Shown piece by piece: positions 6,880-16,443 of a stretch of DNA of 64,000 nucleotides (the stretch's first letter is position 1; each line of letters begins with the position of its first letter). The position numbers and the translations under genes are program-made. The stretch is from Hafnia paralvei ATCC 29927 (lineage in GTDB: Bacteria; Pseudomonadota; Gammaproteobacteria; Enterobacterales; Enterobacteriaceae): the NCBI RefSeq assembly GCF_001655005.1, contig NZ_LXET01000059.1, positions 1 to 64,000 of the forward strand, written 5' to 3'. The notes under the pieces were generated by a model, which was not told the DNA's origin, did no database searches, and was given only the letters and a program-made list of their open reading frames with translations.

Positions 6880-7578
6880 TTAACTGTTTTTTACAGTTTC
6901 CAGTGCGCGATAAGTTCGTTGCGGACGCCCAACTTTGCCGTATACAATTTCTGCCATGATCATGTGCCGTCCTGCACAAAACTCTAAATAACGTCGTGCG
7001 GTCGTACGGCTGAGTTTCAGCTCCTGTGCCACAGTTTCAGCAGTATGGCGAGCATCAAGATCGGCAAACAGTCCCTGCACTTTATCTAAAGTGAGCGCAT
7101 CAATACCGACAGGTAACTCTTCTTTATGCTCGCCGCGCGCATAGGCATTAAACATGTCATCGATCTGGCGCTGGCTAGCACTATTGTTACTTGCCAGCAT
7201 TCGCATCCGCTGATGGTAACGGTCTAAAGTTTGGCCTAAACGCTCATAGGCTATCGGTTTTACCAAGTAGTCAAAAACACCGCAGCGAACTGCATCAGAA
7301 ACGGTATCCATATCGCTAGCTGCCGTAGTGAACACTACCCCACCAGAGAATCGAGCCTGAGTCAGTTCGTGCAACAGGGTAATACCTTTTCCATCCGGCA
7401 AATAGTTATCCAGCAGGATCAGGTCAGGTTTGAAACGCTCGACCATCATTCTGGCCTGCGCGAGATTTCCCGCTAACCAAACCTGTCCACAGCCATGAAA
7501 ATGGCGAATAAACTCCGCGTGCATTTCTGCCAGCGGCGTTTCGTCTTCAACTATTAGAATCGTTATTGGTTGTGTCAT
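6880..7578 (-). CDS. dpiA: citrate response regulator DpiA/CitB
   Basis: A 232-residue response regulator of the CitB/DcuR family that activates citrate fermentation genes. The receiver domain (about 1-125) has the acidic pair Glu11/Asp12, the phosphoacceptor Asp57 in LILLDNYLPDG and the conserved Lys in YLVKPIAYERL. The C-terminal helix-turn-helix includes AETVAQELKLSRTTARRYLE, typical of the family. Its start overlaps the end of dpiB by 32 bases, so the pair is translated from one message. The divergent citC promoter region is the expected target. Confidence 0.93.
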   Translation of the reverse strand: MTQPITILIVEDETPLAEMHAEFIRHFHGCGQVWLAGNLAQARMMVERFKPDLILLDNYLPDGKGITLLHELTQARFSGGVVFTTAASDMDTVSDAVRCGVFDYLVKPIAYERLGQTLDRYHQRMRMLASNNSASQRQIDDMFNAYARGEHKEELPVGIDALTLDKVQGLFADLDARHTAETVAQELKLSRTTARRYLEFCAGRHMIMAEIVYGKVGRPQRTYRALETVKNS

Positions 7579-9208
7579 AAGTCTTTTTCACTTTAGGAAT
7601 AAATACGGAAAATAAAGTGCCACAAGGTTCGTTGTCTTCCAGCGTAATTACCCCACCGCAGCGGCCTACATAGCTGGCTATCAGATAGAGTCCGATGCCG
7701 TGCTCACCCACATCCTCGGTTTTAGTACTTACGCCTTGCTCAAAAATAGCCTCACGTAAAGACTCTGGAACGCCACATCCCTGATCGGCCACTTCCACGA
7801 TGACATCATCACCTTCATCGCTAAGGTATAGCTCAATGGTTTTATTACCTTGCGGATTCTTCAAGCTGGCATCGAAAGCATTGTCGAGCAAGTTTCCCAC
7901 GATGGCAGCAAATTCAGTACTATCAAGTCCTGCTGGCAACTGGCGAAGCTGGCTTCCTTCTACCAGATTTAAGGTTAAGCCAAGCTCACGCGCTCGCTGT
8001 GCTTTGCCGAAAAGAAGCCCTGCGACTTGTCGATCGTCAAATGAGCCACGCAGGCTATCAATAAGCTGCTGCTGTGCTTGCGACTCACCTTTTACCATTG
8101 CCAAAGCACGATCATATTCTTTCATTTGTAACAGACCGTTGAGCGTCGACATCCAGTTCAGGTGCTCGTGACGCAATGTGCGCAAGCTTTCGACATACTG
8201 TTTGATCTGCGTGAGTTGAGCATTCAGCGTGCTAATTTCATCTTTGCTACGGAAACTGATGATGGCACCCAGCAGCTCATTTCCTGAACGTATCGCTGCA
8301 CGATTAGCAATCACACTGAGACCATTAAAAGTGCAAATGACATCCTGACGTTTTTCTTCGATTTGTTCCGTGAAAAACCCCGCAGGTTCGACAACATCGC
8401 TGATCGGTTTTCCTAGCCATTGTCTACCAGGCGAACTTAAACCGAGCATTTTTCGTGCGTTACGATTGATTGCAGTAATCAAACCCTCAGGATCGACAGC
8501 TATCAATCCTTCATATACCGAGCCAAACAAGGCTTCTTGCTGGCGAACCACCCGAGCAATTTGATGAGGTTCCATACCTAGCATTTGCCGCCGAATATGG
8601 GTGGCAAACATCCATGACAGTAGCATCAGGATAATCAAAATTAAGACAAAGACACCGCCCATCGGTAATAAGAAGTCTAATCGCCAACTGTCTATTTTGC
8701 TGACTAAATATCCCAATGAAACCACGCCGATCACGTTACCATGTTCATCAAAAATAGGCGTTTTAGCACGCATAGCCATCCCAATTGAGCCCTTTCCTGT
8801 AATGAAGTAGCTTTCTCCGCGCGCTAAAGCGCCAGGCTTACTCCACTGCATGGGATAGCCGATCTTGGCCGGATTGGGGTGATACAGACGGATGGAGTTT
8901 TTGTCGCCAATAACCACATAATCAAAATCGGAGCCCGTACCGAGTTTATCGGCAATGATAGCGAGACGCTTGGTATCTCTATTTTTAACAGCCGTGACAA
9001 CGCTGTCGATTGAGGCAATGATCTTAGCCTGATTCATTGCCATATCACGGACATGGTTACTCAGATAATCTTCAAAGGAAGCAGAAAGATATTTGCCTAA
9101 GGCGGCAATTAATAACGTCGAGACCAGAAGCAATAAGAGAAATATTCGTAAAGGAAATGCGAGGCGGCTAAAAAACCTAAACTCTTTAACATTTGGTCTG
9201 CCGAACAT
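7547..9208 (-). CDS. dpiB: citrate sensor histidine kinase DpiB/CitA
   Basis: A 553-residue membrane sensor kinase. A transmembrane helix at about 16-38 is followed by a periplasmic PAS-like citrate-binding domain containing the family signatures RLYHPNPAKIGYP, GKGSIGMAMRAKTPIFDEHG and GVVSLGYLV. A second helix (about 180-200), a cytoplasmic PAS domain, a SpoOB-type phosphoacceptor histidine in LRHEHLNWMSTLNGLLQMKE and an ATPase domain with NLLDNAFDAS and GEHGIGLYL complete it. The length equals E. coli DpiB (about 552). It forms a pair with dpiA and faces citC. Presence of citrate synthesis and uptake genes alongside makes citrate the likely signal. Confidence 0.94.
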   Translation of the reverse strand: MFGRPNVKEFRFFSRLAFPLRIFLLLLLVSTLLIAALGKYLSASFEDYLSNHVRDMAMNQAKIIASIDSVVTAVKNRDTKRLAIIADKLGTGSDFDYVVIGDKNSIRLYHPNPAKIGYPMQWSKPGALARGESYFITGKGSIGMAMRAKTPIFDEHGNVIGVVSLGYLVSKIDSWRLDFLLPMGGVFVLILIILMLLSWMFATHIRRQMLGMEPHQIARVVRQQEALFGSVYEGLIAVDPEGLITAINRNARKMLGLSSPGRQWLGKPISDVVEPAGFFTEQIEEKRQDVICTFNGLSVIANRAAIRSGNELLGAIISFRSKDEISTLNAQLTQIKQYVESLRTLRHEHLNWMSTLNGLLQMKEYDRALAMVKGESQAQQQLIDSLRGSFDDRQVAGLLFGKAQRARELGLTLNLVEGSQLRQLPAGLDSTEFAAIVGNLLDNAFDASLKNPQGNKTIELYLSDEGDDVIVEVADQGCGVPESLREAIFEQGVSTKTEDVGEHGIGLYLIASYVGRCGGVITLEDNEPCGTLFSVFIPKVKKTYDTTNNDSNS

Positions 9209-9599
9209 CGGTATTTCCTCTTTTTTAGGCTAGAAAGATGGGCTAGTATCAGGGAAATGTAATGAATTTGTTTCCTTGTTTTCTACCTACAACGGATTAG
9301 ATCGTTGCAGATTCCGCAGATTAAATCAATTAAACAAATAAAAACCACTCCATTAATTCAATTAAAATTAATTAAGAAAATAAAAACCATTAAGTCTATT
9401 TAAATCTGATAACTCTTTGTGAAATAGGTCAAGATTTCCCATCCTAATACTCCTTACGATCATTACGTCGTCGCACAAATATAAACAAAAAAGATTAAAG
9501 CGTTGCAACGAGCAATTGAAAATAAAACGTTATTAATATGCAACAAATCACAACAATTGTGATCGCTATGCATACGTGCGGCAGCTAACAGGAATATCT
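9209..9599. promoter_or_regulatory. dpiB-citC divergent control region
   Basis: 391 bases, very AT-rich in the middle (about 9310-9410). An exact 7-bp inverted repeat ATCACAA-CAA-TTGTGAT lies at 9547-9563, 36 bases before the citC start, and is a candidate regulator site. A weak CRP-like match TGTGA-AATAGG-TCAAG is at 9418-9433. DpiA and CRP are known controllers of cit operons in enterobacteria; assignment of these sites is inference. Confidence 0.5.
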
Positions 9600-10676
9600 A
9601 TGTTTGGTAATACCGTATTCTCTCAGGTAAAGCGCTCTGAAAATAAGAAGATCGCAACTATCGCTCATTTTCTGCGAGAAAATGGCCTGAGTATTGATTC
9701 CACCGTGGAAGTCTTTATTACCGTCACCCGTGATGACCAGCTAATCGCCTGCGGCGGTATCGCGGGCAATATCATTAAATGCGTCGCCATTAGTGAATCT
9801 GTACGCGGTGAGGGCCTAGCACTCACACTGGCCACTGAATTAATAAATCTGGCCTATGAGAAGCACTGCACTCATTTATTTATATACACAAAAACCCAGA
9901 ACGAAGCGCTATTTAAGCAATGTGGGTTTTATACCGTCACCAGCGTGCCAAATATTATGGTGTTAATGGAAAACAGCGCAACGCGTATTCAACGCTATGC
10001 CAGCTACCTCACCACACTGCGCCACGACGGCAATAAAATTGGCAGCATCGTAATGAATGCAAATCCGTTTACCAACGGACATCGCTATTTGGTGCAACAA
10101 GCGGCCGCCCAATGTGACTGGCTGCATCTGTTCTTAGTTAAAGAAGATACCTCGCGTTTTCCTTATGAAGATCGCCTTGAACTGGTACGCGCAGGGACGT
10201 CAGACATTAAGAACCTAACGGTGCATCGTGGTTCTGAATACATCATTTCTCGCGCCACTTTCCCTTGTTACTTCATCAAAGAACAAGGCGTGGTCGATGA
10301 TTGTTACACCGAGATCGACTTAAAAATTTTTCGTCAGTATTTGGCTCCCGCGCTGGGTATTACCCACCGTTTTGTCGGTACCGAACCGTATTGTGAAGTC
10401 ACAGCCAAATACAACCGTGACATGCGCCACTGGCTAGAGACGCCGTCTCTGTCTGCTCCGCCGATTGAACTGGTGGAAATAGAGCGTTTGCGCTACCACG
10501 GCACGGCAATCTCTGCCTCGTGGGTACGCAAACTGCTGGTGCAAAAAGATCTTCCGGCTATCACGCCTTTGGTGCCTGAAGCGACCCGCGCTTATTTACA
10601 ACGCCTGCTCGTTCCTCGCTCAGAAAACGTGACTGACCGGCCGCAGGAATCCGCATTAGCAACAGGTGAAAAATGA
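9600..10676 (+). CDS. citC: [citrate (pro-3S)-lyase] ligase CitC
   Basis: A 358-residue enzyme that acetylates the thiol of the citrate lyase prosthetic group with acetate and ATP, switching the lyase on. It has an N-terminal GNAT-like part (SVRGEGLALTLATELINLAY) and a nucleotidyltransferase part with MNANPFTNGHRYLVQQAA (HxGH-like motif) and an ISxxWVRKLL-type C-terminal signature. The start at 9600 (MFGNTVFSQVKRSENKK) matches E. coli; an upstream in-frame ATG at 9576 would add eight residues. AGGA lies before it. It overlaps citD by ATGA. First gene of citCDEFXGT. Confidence 0.95.
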   Translation: MFGNTVFSQVKRSENKKIATIAHFLRENGLSIDSTVEVFITVTRDDQLIACGGIAGNIIKCVAISESVRGEGLALTLATELINLAYEKHCTHLFIYTKTQNEALFKQCGFYTVTSVPNIMVLMENSATRIQRYASYLTTLRHDGNKIGSIVMNANPFTNGHRYLVQQAAAQCDWLHLFLVKEDTSRFPYEDRLELVRAGTSDIKNLTVHRGSEYIISRATFPCYFIKEQGVVDDCYTEIDLKIFRQYLAPALGITHRFVGTEPYCEVTAKYNRDMRHWLETPSLSAPPIELVEIERLRYHGTAISASWVRKLLVQKDLPAITPLVPEATRAYLQRLLVPRSENVTDRPQESALATGEK

Positions 10677-10969
10677 AGATAACTCACGCAGCCGTCGCAG
10701 GCACTCTCGAGTCTAGCGACGTAATGGTGCGCATCGCGCCCATAGATACACAAGACATTGACCTGCAAATCAGCAGCAGCGTTCAAAAACAGTTCGGCGA
10801 TGCTATTCGCGCAACGGTGCTGGAAATTCTTGAGCGCCATGACATACGTGGCGTCCAGCTGATCGTTGATGACAAAGGGGCGTTGGATTGCATTCTACGT
10901 GCTCGCCTAGAAACGCTGTTAGTACGCGCCAGCGACGTTAAAAATTTACCTTGGGAGGATCGCGCATGA
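10673..10969 (+). CDS. citD: citrate lyase acyl carrier protein (gamma) CitD
   Basis: A 98-residue acyl-carrier subunit of citrate lyase. Ser14 in the motif AGTLESSD carries the 2'-(5''-triphosphoribosyl)-3'-dephospho-CoA group attached by CitX. The C-terminal portion, with RARLETLLVRAS, is typical of the family. The length matches the usual 97-98. Its start overlaps the citC stop (ATGA) and its stop overlaps the citE start (ATGA), implying tightly coupled translation of the three genes. Confidence 0.95.
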   Translation: MKITHAAVAGTLESSDVMVRIAPIDTQDIDLQISSSVQKQFGDAIRATVLEILERHDIRGVQLIVDDKGALDCILRARLETLLVRASDVKNLPWEDRA

Positions 10970-11874
10970 CTTCTCGTATCGCTCAAGAGCGTAAATCCCG
11001 CACTCGCCGCAGCATGCTGTTTGTTCCAGGCGCCAATGCGGCAATGGTGAGCAACTCCTTTATCTATCATGCCGATGCGCTGATGTTTGACCTCGAAGAT
11101 TCCGTCGTGCTGCGTGAAAAAGATGCCGCTCGCCGCTTGGTCTATCACGCTTTACAACATCCACTGTATCAGGACATCGAAACCATCGTACGCGTAAACG
11201 CGCTGGACTCTGAATATGGTGTAGCCGACCTTGAAGCCGTCGTTCGCGGTGGCGCTGATATCGTTCGTTTGCCAAAAACCGATACGGCACAGGATGTTAT
11301 CGATATCGAAAACGAAATTGCGCGTATCGAAGCCGAATGTGGCCGTGAAGTGGGCAGCACAGGTCTGCTGGCTGCGATTGAATCCGCACAGGGTATAACT
11401 CAGGCAGTTGCTATCGCTCATGCCTCTCCACGCCTGATTGGTATCGCACTTGGCGCCGAAGACTATGTACGCAACCTGCGCACCGAACGTTCTCCTGAAG
11501 GCGTTGAGCTGCTGTTTGCCCGCTGCTCTATTTTGCAGGCCGCACGCTCCGCTGGCATTCAGGCTTTCGATACCGTCTATTCCGACGCTAACAACGAAGA
11601 AGGCTTCCTGCGCGAAGCTGCACACATCAAGCAGCTAGGTTTTGACGGCAAATCGCTGATCAACCCGCGTCAAATCGAGCTGTTGCATAACCTGTACGCC
11701 CCAACTCAGAAAGAAGTCGATCACGCCAAGCTCGTTGTGGAAGCCGCTGAAGCTTCAGCGCGTGAAGGCCGTGGCGTTGTTTCACTGAACGGCAAAATGG
11801 TTGATAGCCCTGTGATTGAACGTGCGCGTCTGGTTCTGTCTCGCGCAGAACTCTCTGGCATCCGTGAAGAATAA
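10966..11874 (+). CDS. citE: citrate lyase beta subunit CitE
   Basis: A 302-residue citryl-ACP lyase that splits citryl-ACP to oxaloacetate and acetyl-ACP. A TIM barrel of the HpcH/HpaI family is shown by SMLFVPGANAAMV, DALMFDLEDSVVLREKD, VRVNALDS and LAAIESAQGI, the last containing the metal-binding Glu. The start at 10966 has GGGAGG eight bases upstream and overlaps the citD stop; an in-frame start five codons earlier is less likely. The subunit works with CitD and CitF in a hexameric complex in the cytoplasm. Confidence 0.96.
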   Translation: MTSRIAQERKSRTRRSMLFVPGANAAMVSNSFIYHADALMFDLEDSVVLREKDAARRLVYHALQHPLYQDIETIVRVNALDSEYGVADLEAVVRGGADIVRLPKTDTAQDVIDIENEIARIEAECGREVGSTGLLAAIESAQGITQAVAIAHASPRLIGIALGAEDYVRNLRTERSPEGVELLFARCSILQAARSAGIQAFDTVYSDANNEEGFLREAAHIKQLGFDGKSLINPRQIELLHNLYAPTQKEVDHAKLVVEAAEASAREGRGVVSLNGKMVDSPVIERARLVLSRAELSGIREE

Positions 11875-11884
11875 GGCGAAAAAA

Positions 11885-13417
11885 ATGACTCAGAAAAAAG
11901 AACTTCTTCAACGACAGGAACGCGTTTCGGCTTATGCCCGTCAAACTGAAAGCGATCTGCCAAGCTATAAAAATGTTTCAAAATTAAATCTGCAAGCACA
12001 AAAACCACGCGATAAGAAACTGTGCTCCACGCTGGAAGAGGCAATTCGCCGCTCTGGTCTACATGACGGTATGACCATCTCTTTCCATCACGCTTTCCGC
12101 GGTGGCGATCTGACGATCAATCTCGTGATGGCCACTATCGCGCAGATGGGCTTCAAAAACCTAACGCTAGCCTCTAGCTCATTAAGCGACTGCCATGCAC
12201 CACTGGTTGATCACATCCGAAACGGCGTTGTCAGCCGCATTTATACCTCCGGTCTGCGTGGCCCGTTGGCGGAAGAAATTTCCCGTGGTCTGCTGGATGA
12301 GCCGGTGCAAATTCACTCACACGGTGGCCGTGTTCATTTGGTTGAAAGTGGTGAACTGAATATTGACGTGGCATTCCTTGGGGTTCCGGCCTGCGATCCG
12401 TTTGGCAACGCTAACGGCTACACAGGTAAAGCCTGCTGCGGCTCGCTCGGATATGCGAAAGTCGATGCAGAGAACGCCAAGCAAGTGGTTCTGCTGACGG
12501 AAGCCTTGCTGCCGTATCCACACAATCCGGCCAGCATCATGCAGGATCAAGTCGATTTGATCGTGCAAATTGATCAGGTCGGCGATGCCGATAAGATCGG
12601 TGCAGATGCCACCCGCATGACATCAAACCCACGCGAACTGCTAATCGCTCGCAGCGCTGCTGATGTGGTGGTGAACTCCGGCTACTTCAAAGAGGGTTTT
12701 TCACTGCAAACCGGTACAGGCGGTGCCTCTCTTGCAGTAACCCGTTTCCTCGAAGACAAAATGCGTAGCCGCGACATTCATGCAGGCTTCGCACTGGGGG
12801 GGATTACCTCCACCATCGTCGATCTGCATGAAAAAGGCTTCATCAAGAAACTGCTGGATGTGCAGAGCTTTGACCGTGCAGCCGCAGAGTCTTTGGCACG
12901 TAATCCAAACCACATCGAAATCAGCGCTAACCAGTATGCCAATTGGGGCTCAAAAGGAGCTTCCGTTGACCGCTTAGACGTGGTGGTGCTGAGCGCGCTC
13001 GAAGTGGACACTCACTTCAATGTTAACGTGCTCACCGGTTCTGACGGTGTTTTACGTGGTGCATCCGGTGGTCATTGTGACACCGCGGTTGCTGCAGCCC
13101 TGTCCATCATCGTTGCGCCACTGGTACGTGGTCGCATTCCTACATTGGTTGATGAAGTCACAACCTGCGTTACACCGGGCTCCAGCGTCGACATTTTGGT
13201 TACTGACCACGGTATTGCGGTGAACCCAGCGCGCCCAGAATTAGCCGATCGTTTGAAAGCCGCGGGCTTGAAAGTGGTTTCTATCGAATGGCTACGCGAA
13301 CGTGCGCAAATACTTACCGGACAGCCTCGCGCTATCGAATTCACTGACCGTGTGATCGCCGTAGTGCGCTATCGCGATGGTTCAGTGATCGACGTCGTTC
13401 GTCAGGTTAAGGAATAA
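11885..13417 (+). CDS. citF: citrate lyase alpha subunit CitF
   Basis: A 510-residue acetyl-ACP:citrate ACP transferase. It exchanges the acetyl group on CitD for citrate. The length equals E. coli CitF. Family patterns include HDGMTISFHHAFRGGDLT near the N-terminus, LGVPACDPFGNANGY and a GGHCDTAVAAALSI stretch near the C-terminal CoA-transferase-like lobe. The start at 11885 (MTQKKELLQRQERV) follows an AAGGCGAA ribosome site; the open frame extends upstream into citE without family similarity. It ends three bases before citX. Confidence 0.96.
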   Translation: MTQKKELLQRQERVSAYARQTESDLPSYKNVSKLNLQAQKPRDKKLCSTLEEAIRRSGLHDGMTISFHHAFRGGDLTINLVMATIAQMGFKNLTLASSSLSDCHAPLVDHIRNGVVSRIYTSGLRGPLAEEISRGLLDEPVQIHSHGGRVHLVESGELNIDVAFLGVPACDPFGNANGYTGKACCGSLGYAKVDAENAKQVVLLTEALLPYPHNPASIMQDQVDLIVQIDQVGDADKIGADATRMTSNPRELLIARSAADVVVNSGYFKEGFSLQTGTGGASLAVTRFLEDKMRSRDIHAGFALGGITSTIVDLHEKGFIKKLLDVQSFDRAAAESLARNPNHIEISANQYANWGSKGASVDRLDVVVLSALEVDTHFNVNVLTGSDGVLRGASGGHCDTAVAAALSIIVAPLVRGRIPTLVDEVTTCVTPGSSVDILVTDHGIAVNPARPELADRLKAAGLKVVSIEWLRERAQILTGQPRAIEFTDRVIAVVRYRDGSVIDVVRQVKE

Positions 13418-13420
13418 ACC

Positions 13421-13975
13421 ATGTTTTACCTGCTCCCAACTTTGGCGACCAGCCACACCGTGACATTGCCGGAACTGCTATTCAGCCGTGAATGCAGGCA
13501 GTCCCGACAGACGGAGTGGCTGGCGCGCCATACCTCTACCCTGATCTCGTTTACGGTGGTCGCTCCAGGACCGATTAAAGATAGCGTGATGACACGAAAA
13601 ATCTTTAACCACGGTCTGAAAGCGCTATGCCAACGCGCGGAACAATCAGGTTGGGAGATCAAGGAGCAGGCCTCTTTTGCATTGGCGACCGGCCCTGAGG
13701 GGCTGCTCGCCATCGATGCCCCCGCGCGTGTCGTGAAAGAAGCCATGATTGCGCTGGAGCATGAACAGCTACTTGGCCGTTTATGGGACATCGACGTACT
13801 GAATCCGCTAGGAAAAATTCTGTCACGTCGTGATTTTTCACTGCCTAGCCGCACCTGTTTGCTGTGCAATCGCGAAGCCGCACTATGCGCTCGCGAACGG
13901 GCACATCCTATTCCTGATTTGATCACCCGCATGGAGGCATTACTGCATGATGCCGATAAAGCAGCAGCCGTCTGA
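13421..13975 (+). CDS. citX: apo-citrate lyase phosphoribosyl-dephospho-CoA transferase CitX
   Basis: A 184-residue transferase that attaches the phosphoribosyl-dephospho-CoA group to Ser14 of CitD. The GRLWDIDVLNPLGKILSRRDF segment (about 121-141) is the diagnostic family motif with a catalytic Asp pair, and TCLLCNREAALCARERAHP near the C-terminus contains conserved cysteines. AAGGAA precedes the start. The 3' end overlaps citG by 29 bases. The length agrees with E. coli (183). Confidence 0.94.
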   Translation: MFYLLPTLATSHTVTLPELLFSRECRQSRQTEWLARHTSTLISFTVVAPGPIKDSVMTRKIFNHGLKALCQRAEQSGWEIKEQASFALATGPEGLLAIDAPARVVKEAMIALEHEQLLGRLWDIDVLNPLGKILSRRDFSLPSRTCLLCNREAALCARERAHPIPDLITRMEALLHDADKAAAV

Positions 13976-14867
13976 TTGCGCCGCTATTGATGAGCATTCA
14001 GTTGCTTATTACAGCGAGCTTGCTTACCGCGCCATGTTGGCAGAGGTTAACCTCACGCCCAAACCAGGCTTGGTCGATCGTAATAACTGCGGCGCCCATA
14101 AAGATATGGCGCTGGAAGATTTCCACCGTAGCGCATTGGCTATTCGTCAATGGCTGCCTCGTTTCATTGAGTTTGGTGCCTGTAGCGCGAATCTCCCCGC
14201 AGTCGATGTGTTGATCGGTCTGCGCCCAATCGGTATCGCCTGCGAAACCGATATGTTTCGCGCAACTGCGGGCGTAAATACCCATAAAGGCAGCATTTTT
14301 TCTTTGGGGTTGCTATGCGCTGCAATTGGCCGTTTACACACCTTGCACCGGCTTATCACACCAGAACTGATCTGTAGCACCGCCGCCGCATTTTGCCGTG
14401 GACTCACAGAGCGTGAACTGCAAAGCACGATAAATAATCATAAAAACCAACCATCGCAAACCGCAGGACAGCGTCTCTTCCAGCAGCTTGGTCTTACTGG
14501 CGCTCGCGGCGAGGCAGAAGCGGGTTATCCATTAGTTATTCAGTTAGCACTCCCACATTATCGTGACCGATTAGCGCAGGGTATCGACCCTGAATTGGCC
14601 TTACTGGATACGTTGCTGGTGCTAATGGCACACAACGGTGACACCAACGTGGCCTCTCGCGGCGGTCCAAGTGGCCTAAGTTGGCTACAACAGCGCGCTA
14701 AAGCATTGCTGTGTCAGGGCGGCATTCGCCACCCCTCCGATCTCAGACATCTACATGATTTCGACCAGGAATGCATTCAACGCAATCTCAGCGCGGGCGG
14801 TAGCGCCGATCTGCTAATTATCACCTGGTTTTTAGCTCAAATTTCGCACTCAAATTATCAACATTAA
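13947..14867 (+). CDS. citG: triphosphoribosyl-dephospho-CoA synthase CitG
   Basis: A 306-residue enzyme that joins ATP and dephospho-CoA to make the precursor of the citrate lyase prosthetic group. Key family stretches are NLTPKPGLVDRNNCGAHKDM, GINTHKG-like GVNTHKGSIFSLGLL and LTGARGEAEAGYP. The start at 13947 overlaps citX and has GGAGG nine bases upstream; the second codon is also ATG. It is about 14 residues longer than E. coli CitG (292) because of a longer N-terminus and a small insert around residue 165 (NNHKNQPSQ). Followed by citT after 31 bases. Confidence 0.95.
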   Translation: MMPIKQQPSDCAAIDEHSVAYYSELAYRAMLAEVNLTPKPGLVDRNNCGAHKDMALEDFHRSALAIRQWLPRFIEFGACSANLPAVDVLIGLRPIGIACETDMFRATAGVNTHKGSIFSLGLLCAAIGRLHTLHRLITPELICSTAAAFCRGLTERELQSTINNHKNQPSQTAGQRLFQQLGLTGARGEAEAGYPLVIQLALPHYRDRLAQGIDPELALLDTLLVLMAHNGDTNVASRGGPSGLSWLQQRAKALLCQGGIRHPSDLRHLHDFDQECIQRNLSAGGSADLLIITWFLAQISHSNYQH

Positions 14868-14898
14868 TCATTAAAAGTTCCTTCTTGGAGAATCAGTT

Positions 14899-16362
14899 AT
14901 GTCTGTTTCAAAAGATAAGATATGGAAGTTGATAGCACCACTCGCCGTTATGGCAATAATGCTACTCATTCCCGTACCTGATGGTATGCCTCCACAGGCA
15001 TGGCATTACTTTGCTATTTTCGTCGCGATGATTGTCGGGATGATTTTAGAACCTATTCCCGCCACGGCAATCAGCTTTATTGCGGTAACCATATGCGTTA
15101 TTGCTAGCCAATACGTACTCTTTGACGCTAAAGAGCTGGCCGATCCCGCTTTTGATGCCAGCAGCAAAGCATTGAAATGGGGCCTGGCCGGATTCTCCAG
15201 TACCACCGTATGGTTGGTGTTTGGCGCATTCATCTTTGCACTGGGATACGAAGTCACCGGACTCGGTCGCCGTATCGCCCTGTTCATGGTTAAGTTCATG
15301 GGTAAGCGAACACTTACTCTCGGCTACGCCATCGTCATTATTGATATTATGCTGGCGCCATTCACACCGTCGAACACGGCTCGTACCGGTGGTACCGTGT
15401 TCCCGGTTATCAAGAACCTACCGCCACTGTTTAAATCGTTCCCGAACGATCCATCATCACGCCGTATCGGTGGTTACCTGATGTGGATGATGGTAATCAG
15501 TACCAGCCTAAGTTCTTCCATGTTCGTTACCGGCGCTGCGCCTAACGTACTGGGCCTAGAATTCGTCAACAAAATTGCAGGAATTCAGATTAGCTGGCTG
15601 CAATGGTTCCTGAGCTTCCTGCCTGTAGGCCTTATTTTGCTGATCGTCGCTCCATGGCTGTCTTATGTGTTGTACAAGCCTGAAGTGACTCACAGTGAAG
15701 AAGTGTCTAGCTGGGCCGGTGAAGCCTTGAAAGAAATGGGGCGCCTAACACGTAAAGAAATTACCCTGATTGGTTTGGTCCTACTGAGCTTAGGTCTATG
15801 GGTATTCGGCGGCGATTTTATTGACGCTACTGCGGTAGGTATGCTGGCCGTTTCACTCATGTTGGCACTGCACGTGGTTCCTTGGAAAGACATCACCAAG
15901 TACAACAGCGCATGGAATACTTTAGTTAACTTGGCAACGCTGGTCGTGATGGCTAACGGCCTGACTCGTTCAGGCTTCATCGACTGGTTTGCAAATACCA
16001 TGAGCACCCATTTGGAAGGCTTCTCACCAAATGCGACCGTGATTGTGCTGGTACTGGTGTTCTACTTCGCTCACTACCTGTTTGCAAGCCTGTCTGCACA
16101 CACTGCCACTATGCTGCCAGTGATTCTGGCTGTGGGTAAAGGTATCCCAGGCGTGCCAATGGAACACCTGTGTATTCTGCTGGTACTGTCCATCGGTATC
16201 ATGGGTTGTTTGACCCCATATGCAACAGGACCGGGCGTTATCATTTATGGCTGCGGCTATGTGAAATCCAAAGACTACTGGCGTTTAGGTGCCATCTTCG
16301 GCGTGATTTACATCTCTCTACTGCTATTGGTTGGCTGGCCAATACTGGCGCTGTGGAGCTAA
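14899..16362 (+). CDS. citT: citrate:succinate antiporter CitT
   Basis: A 487-residue inner-membrane carrier of the DASS/CitT family with about twelve membrane segments. It imports citrate in exchange for succinate made during fermentation, closing the pathway. The signature around APFTPSNTARTGGTVFPVIK (SNT motif) and the second repeat GCLTPYATGPGVIIYGCGY show the substrate-binding helical hairpins. CTTGGAG precedes the start. It is the last gene of the island and is followed by an intrinsic terminator. Confidence 0.95.
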   Translation: MSVSKDKIWKLIAPLAVMAIMLLIPVPDGMPPQAWHYFAIFVAMIVGMILEPIPATAISFIAVTICVIASQYVLFDAKELADPAFDASSKALKWGLAGFSSTTVWLVFGAFIFALGYEVTGLGRRIALFMVKFMGKRTLTLGYAIVIIDIMLAPFTPSNTARTGGTVFPVIKNLPPLFKSFPNDPSSRRIGGYLMWMMVISTSLSSSMFVTGAAPNVLGLEFVNKIAGIQISWLQWFLSFLPVGLILLIVAPWLSYVLYKPEVTHSEEVSSWAGEALKEMGRLTRKEITLIGLVLLSLGLWVFGGDFIDATAVGMLAVSLMLALHVVPWKDITKYNSAWNTLVNLATLVVMANGLTRSGFIDWFANTMSTHLEGFSPNATVIVLVLVFYFAHYLFASLSAHTATMLPVILAVGKGIPGVPMEHLCILLVLSIGIMGCLTPYATGPGVIIYGCGYVKSKDYWRLGAIFGVIYISLLLLVGWPILALWS

Positions 16363-16390
16363 TCACTCAGCGATATGTCTTGCTTAACAT

Positions 16391-16420
16391 TAAGGCCACC
16401 CAAGGGTGGCCTTAATTATT
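16391..16420 (+). terminator. terminator of the cit operon
   Basis: Perfect 11-bp stem TAAGGCCACCC (16391-16401) with GGGTGGCCTTA (16404-16414), followed by ATTATT. It also faces the end of dgkA. Confidence 0.75.
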
Positions 16421-16443
16421 ATGGATGTGAGTACACACTCACA

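Noticed and set aside
9547..9563. CRP site at the citC palindrome
   Set aside because: Half-sites are in the order TCACA...TGTGA, the reverse of the CRP arrangement.
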